A stretch of DNA of 64,000 nt from Pseudomonas fluorescens (GTDB taxonomy: Bacteria; Pseudomonadota; Gammaproteobacteria; Pseudomonadales; Pseudomonadaceae). Each line of letters starts with the position of its first letter. The stretch's first letter is position 1. Of the stretch, positions 60,537 to 64,000 are shown one piece after another. The stretch covers positions 1 through 64,000 of the forward strand of contig NZ_KZ478011.1 of the NCBI RefSeq assembly GCF_002837185.1, written 5' to 3'. The notes below the pieces were generated by a model. It ran no database searches and was not told the origin of the DNA. It worked only from the letters and a program-made list of their open reading frames with translations. Made by a program: the position numbers and the translations under genes.

Positions 60537-62084
60537 TCAGGTAGTAGACGGCGCCGAGCCAATCCCCACCGTCGTTCGCACCCGACCTTCCAACCGACGC
60601 TTCAAGCCACGCGCTTCGATCACCAGCTTCGAGCCCTTGGCTGCATTGGCCCGCCCCCATTCCTCCAGCAACTCCAGGCAGGAATGGTCGATATAACTCA
60701 GGTTATTGAGCGGCACATGCACGGTGGTTCCGGTCGGCACGGTCGACAGCACCTGCGTCAACGCCGGTACTTTGAGGAACGTCGCCGCTCCGGTCAGGCG
60801 CAACTCCATCTCACCGTCCTGAGGCAAATCGATCAGGCTGATTTTCAGCCGTGATGCCTTGAAGGCCAGCTTGACCAGCGTCAGCCCGAAGCCCACCAGT
60901 ACGCCCGTCAGCAGGTCGGTGAAGATGATCGCCAACGCCGTGGCTGCATAGGTGAACATCGGCATCCGGCCATAACGTCCCAAGGCCTTGAACGCCTTCA
61001 CGTCCACCAGCTTGATCCCGGTATACACCAGCACGCCCGCCAGGCTCGCCACCGGGATGCTTTGCAGCACACTCGACAGCAACAGCACGAAGCCCAGCAA
61101 CCACACGCCATGGAACATCGCCGACAACCGCGTGGTGGCGCCCGCCTGGACGTTGGCCGAACTGCGCACAATCACGCCGGTCATCGGCAAGGCACCGACC
61201 AATCCGCACAGCATGTTGCCCACGCCCTGGGCGGACAATTCCTTATCGAAATCCGAGCGCTGCCCACTGTGCATGCGGTCGACCGCTGCGGCGGACAGCA
61301 GCGTTTCGGCACTGGCGATAAACGCGACGGCGAATGCGGCGATCAGCAGTTGCGGGTCAGCCAGGTTGAGCAGGTCGCTGGGGCGCAGCCAATCGATGGC
61401 ATCGGACAGGTTCTCCGGTACCTCCACACGCTTGACCTGCAGGGCCAGCACCAGGCTGGTCACCGTCGCCAGGCCTACGCCCAGAAGGGCACCTGGCACA
61501 AAGCGTAACTTCTGCGGCCGGAATTTATCCCACAGGTACATCACCAGCATGGTCGACACACCAAGCAAGCCCGCCTGCCAGCCGAGCCCGCCGCCGAGGG
61601 TGGGAATCGCTTCGACCAAGGCGGCCGGAAAGCCCGCCAGGTTATCCAGCCCCGACGGTTTGGGCGCACCGTCGAGCATTACATGGATCTGCGACAGCAC
61701 GATCAATACGCCGATCCCCGCCAGCATGCCGTATACCACCGCCGGCGCCGTCACGCGGAACCAGCAGCCCAGGCGTAGACGCCCGGCCACCAATTGCAGG
61801 AAACCCGCCAGCAGCAGGATAGGTCCCAGCATCATCATGCCGTGCTGGCGCACCAACTCGAACACCAACACCGCCAAGCCCGCTGCCGGGCCACTGACTT
61901 GCAGCGGAGAGCCCGCCAACCAACCCACCACCAGACCACCGATGATACCGGTGATCAAGCCCTTGGCCGGCGGCATGCCGGACGCGATTGCGATCCCCAT
62001 GCACAAGGGCAGGGCGACCAGAAACACCACCACGGAGGCGAGCAGCTCCCGCGGCAAAACAGCTTTCAATTGAGCAGCACGCAT
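60537..62084 (-). CDS. SulP-family inorganic anion transporter
   Basis: A 515-residue SLC26/SulP transporter with about 12-14 helices (LLASVVVFLVALPLCMGIAIASGMPPAKGLITGIIGG at the start, including the ion-site region) and a C-terminal STAS domain (~410-510; NNLSYIDHSCLELLEEWGRANAAKGSKLVIEARG). The ATG at 62084 has GGGAGAG upstream. It lies 85 bases after a beta-carbonic anhydrase gene on the same strand; that pairing suggests bicarbonate uptake rather than sulfate. Confidence 0.88.
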   Translation of the reverse strand: MRAAQLKAVLPRELLASVVVFLVALPLCMGIAIASGMPPAKGLITGIIGGLVVGWLAGSPLQVSGPAAGLAVLVFELVRQHGMMMLGPILLLAGFLQLVAGRLRLGCWFRVTAPAVVYGMLAGIGVLIVLSQIHVMLDGAPKPSGLDNLAGFPAALVEAIPTLGGGLGWQAGLLGVSTMLVMYLWDKFRPQKLRFVPGALLGVGLATVTSLVLALQVKRVEVPENLSDAIDWLRPSDLLNLADPQLLIAAFAVAFIASAETLLSAAAVDRMHSGQRSDFDKELSAQGVGNMLCGLVGALPMTGVIVRSSANVQAGATTRLSAMFHGVWLLGFVLLLSSVLQSIPVASLAGVLVYTGIKLVDVKAFKALGRYGRMPMFTYAATALAIIFTDLLTGVLVGFGLTLVKLAFKASRLKISLIDLPQDGEMELRLTGAATFLKVPALTQVLSTVPTGTTVHVPLNNLSYIDHSCLELLEEWGRANAAKGSKLVIEARGLKRRLEGRVRTTVGIGSAPSTT

Positions 62085-62169
62085 GATGACTCTCCCGAGG
62101 CATTCGCCGGGCGCGGTAAAGCCTGGCTGCATCCATGGCAGCCACCGCATTACCCGGCAGGGAAGTGTG

Positions 62170-62901
62170 TTAGAAGCGCGCTTTAGGCGTCGCGGATGGA
62201 ATCGGGCCTTCGCCGCCCAACGGTCGGAACGCCGACTGATCCGCATCGTAGGCGCGGATCTCGCTGGTTTCGATGTTGTAGATCCAGCCGTGAATAAACA
62301 ATTGGCCATTGGCCATGCGCGAAGCCACGGAAGGGTGGGTGCGCAAGTGCTGCAACTGGGCGATGACGTTTTCTTCGGTCAGTACCTTCATGCTCTCGCC
62401 TTCATTGGCGCAGTCGCAGTTGTCGTGGACCATCGTCTTGGCGACCTCGGCATGACGCAACCAGGCCTTGACCGTCGGCATCTTCTCGAGGCTGTCGGGA
62501 TTGAGCACCGCGCGCATGGCGCCGCAATCGGAGTGCCCGCACACGATGATGTGCTGTACGCCAAGGGCGAGTACCGCGTACTCGATGGCCGTGGAAACAC
62601 CGCCGTTCATCTGGCCGTAGGGAGGGACTACGTTACCCACGTTGCGGGTCACGAACAGGTCGCCGGGCGAACTTTGAGTAATCAGCTCAGGCACGATGCG
62701 CGAGTCGGCGCACGTAATGAACATCGCGCGCGGGCTCTGGGCCGTGGCGAGTTTCTTGAAGAGTGCTTCCTGCTGGGGGAAGACGTCGTGATGAAAATGC
62801 AAAAAACCGTCGACGATATGCTGCAGCGCTGCATCGGCGGTTTCCGCCACTTGAGGGGCTGAAGCCGACGCAGCCAACGGCTGTTTATCCTTATCACTCA
62901 T
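62170..62901 (-). CDS. beta-class carbonic anhydrase
   Basis: A 243-residue zinc enzyme with ligands Cys64, His123 and Cys126 and the Asp66-Arg68 dyad (FITCADSRIVPEL, IIVCGHSDCGAMRAV). Motifs and length fit the plant-type beta class. It interconverts CO2 and bicarbonate. It is transcribed toward the SulP gene, and the two probably form an operon. Confidence 0.93.
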   Translation of the reverse strand: MSDKDKQPLAASASAPQVAETADAALQHIVDGFLHFHHDVFPQQEALFKKLATAQSPRAMFITCADSRIVPELITQSSPGDLFVTRNVGNVVPPYGQMNGGVSTAIEYAVLALGVQHIIVCGHSDCGAMRAVLNPDSLEKMPTVKAWLRHAEVAKTMVHDNCDCANEGESMKVLTEENVIAQLQHLRTHPSVASRMANGQLFIHGWIYNIETSEIRAYDADQSAFRPLGGEGPIPSATPKARF

Positions 62902-63130
62902 GATTCAACCTCTTGATCAATGCAGGGGAAGTGTTCAGCTCAGTTCTGACGCCCGGGCGGTTAAATAGTTGGGAAACTCCGCCAATCAGGGCGCCGACTC
63001 ATCAGTCACTCGTTGAACAAGGTACCCCTCGAAACTTAACTCAAACTGAATGAACCGCTCTAGATCGGGGGTTTCAGTGATATCAAAACGCGACCATTCC
63101 TACAGCAGTTTCGCATTTGTCTTCTTCAGT
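62902..63130. other. 229-base interval, nothing identified
   Basis: It must contain the carbonic-anhydrase promoter on the minus strand. I see no clear promoter boxes, repeats or hairpins. Confidence 0.3.
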
Positions 63131-64000
63131 CTACAACAATGCCATTTGCCTGCCCGGTGGGCAAAATGCCGTGCAATCGAGATTGAAGCCTTCACGGCGA
63201 TTGAGCCCCAGACGTTTGATCGCCTTGCTGAAACGCTGCGCCAGCAGATCGGCAAACGGGCCCTCACCGCGCATACGCACACCGAAACGGCTGTCATACA
63301 CCTCGCCACCACGCACCTGACGCACCAGGCTCATCACATGCGCCGCGCGCTGCGGGTAATGCGCCGCCAGCCACTCCTCGAACAGCGGCGCCACCTCGAG
63401 CGGCAGACGCAGCATCATGTACGCGGCACTTTGCGCACCTGCGGCATGGGCCTCGGTAAGCAGGCTTTCCAACTCACTGTCGTTGATCATCGGAATCATC
63501 GGCGAGCACAGCACACCGACCGGGATACCCGCCTCCCGCAGCACCCGTATTGCCCGCAACCGCGCCTTGGGCGCCGCTGTACGTGGCTCCAGAATGCGTT
63601 TGAGTTCATCGTCGAGGCTGGTGAGGCTGATCATTACCGCCACAAGCCGTTGCCGGGCCAGTTCGGCAAGCAGGTCCAGGTCGCGCAGGATCAACGAGCC
63701 CTTGGTGATGATGGTCACCGGGTGCCGATAACGCAGCAGCACTTCAAGGGTTTGGCGGGTGATCCTGTATTCACGCTCGATAGGCTGGTACGGGTCGGTA
63801 TTGGAGCCCAGGTTGATCGGCGCGCACACATACCCCGGCTTCGACAGTTGCTGTTCCAGCACGTCGGCGGCATTGCTCTTGGCAATCAGCCGGGTTTCGA
63901 AATCCAGCCCCGGCGACATGTCCCAGTAGGCATGGCTGGGCCGTGCATAGCAGTAGATGCAGCCATGTTCGCAGCCGCGATAAGGGTTGATGGAGCGATC
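63131..64000 (-). CDS. radical SAM protein, SPL-like/PA0069 family (partial, runs off the window end)
   Basis: The 5' part is beyond the window; 290 codons are visible. The first visible residues read DRSINPYRGCEHGCIYCYA, with the CxxxCxxC iron-sulfur motif of radical SAM enzymes, continuing GSNTDPYQPIEREYRITRQTLEVL and ITKGSLILRDLDLL. This is the PA0069/Rv2578c-type group related to spore photoproduct lyase. A late Cys pair region (NLDCTAFCPPGRQ) ends the protein. The substrate is unknown. Confidence 0.85.
   Translation of the reverse strand, partial: DRSINPYRGCEHGCIYCYARPSHAYWDMSPGLDFETRLIAKSNAADVLEQQLSKPGYVCAPINLGSNTDPYQPIEREYRITRQTLEVLLRYRHPVTIITKGSLILRDLDLLAELARQRLVAVMISLTSLDDELKRILEPRTAAPKARLRAIRVLREAGIPVGVLCSPMIPMINDSELESLLTEAHAAGAQSAAYMMLRLPLEVAPLFEEWLAAHYPQRAAHVMSLVRQVRGGEVYDSRFGVRMRGEGPFADLLAQRFSKAIKRLGLNRREGFNLDCTAFCPPGRQMALL

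Overview
The window looks like chromosomal core sequence from a fluorescent Pseudomonas of the P. fluorescens group. Three things point there. Gene order follows P. aeruginosa PAO1 in several long blocks (recalled from memory, not searched). Signature pseudomonad genes are present (algB-kinB, ampDh2, dgcH, the ersA locus, split pntAA/pntAB). The 3' ends of genes carry the P. fluorescens-type REP/REPIN repeat, with core GTGGGAGGGGGCTTGCCCCC. I see no prophage, integron, insertion sequence, CRISPR array, rRNA or tRNA.

Layout. 0.1-3.6 kb: glutarate/glutaryl-CoA catabolism (CoA-transferase, gcdH) with a divergent LysR regulator. 4-7 kb: proton-translocating transhydrogenase pntAA-pntAB-pntB. 7.1-8.6 kb: acetyl-CoA hydrolase/CoA-transferase. 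8.6-12.5 kb: a little-studied envelope locus made of a DUF1127 microprotein, three tandem DUF2388 secreted proteins and a large periplasmic protein with both an HELTH motif and an Lnb_N/DUF4105 Cys-His domain. Both promoter regions of this locus share identical short operators. 12.8-19.4 kb: citrate transporter, TerC, Na/Pi symporter with PhoU-like tail, M16 peptidase, DUF5924/DUF2914 protein. 19.4-22.9 kb: four-gene MlaE/F/D-type lipid ABC transporter with a lipoprotein. 23-25.7 kb: SpmAB-like fusion and gltP. 25.7-27.4 kb: a 0.7 kb hairpin-rich gene-poor stretch, then an Ivy-family lysozyme inhibitor homologue, a DUF1328 protein and a small unknown protein.

27.8-41.7 kb: algB, kinB, ampDh2, dgcH, an EEP-family hydrolase, dsbA, cytochrome c4, a decayed cytochrome c5 gene, engB, the sRNA ersA with a good AlgU (sigma-22) promoter, polA, a DUF2782 protein and thrB. 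41.9-45.6 kb: zinc uptake (znuA divergent from zur-znuC-znuB) and a lipoprotein. 45.7-47.9 kb: large-subunit catalase katE. 48.2-50.7 kb: metNIQ methionine importer. 50.8-59.4 kb: the caa3-type cytochrome c oxidase cluster on the minus strand (coxB, coxA, cox11, coxC, surf1, a small membrane protein, ctaA, ctaB, SCO), with a DUF2909 microprotein encoded on the opposite strand. 59.8-64 kb: an unknown conserved protein, a SulP anion transporter with a beta-carbonic anhydrase, and a radical-SAM protein cut by the window end.

The genes are mostly housekeeping and respiratory. The most interesting material is the DUF1127/DUF2388/Lnb_N locus with its shared operators, the AlgU-linked elements (ersA promoter and a back-to-back pair of AlgU-like promoters at 26.2 kb), the decayed cytochrome c5 gene, and the REPIN set.
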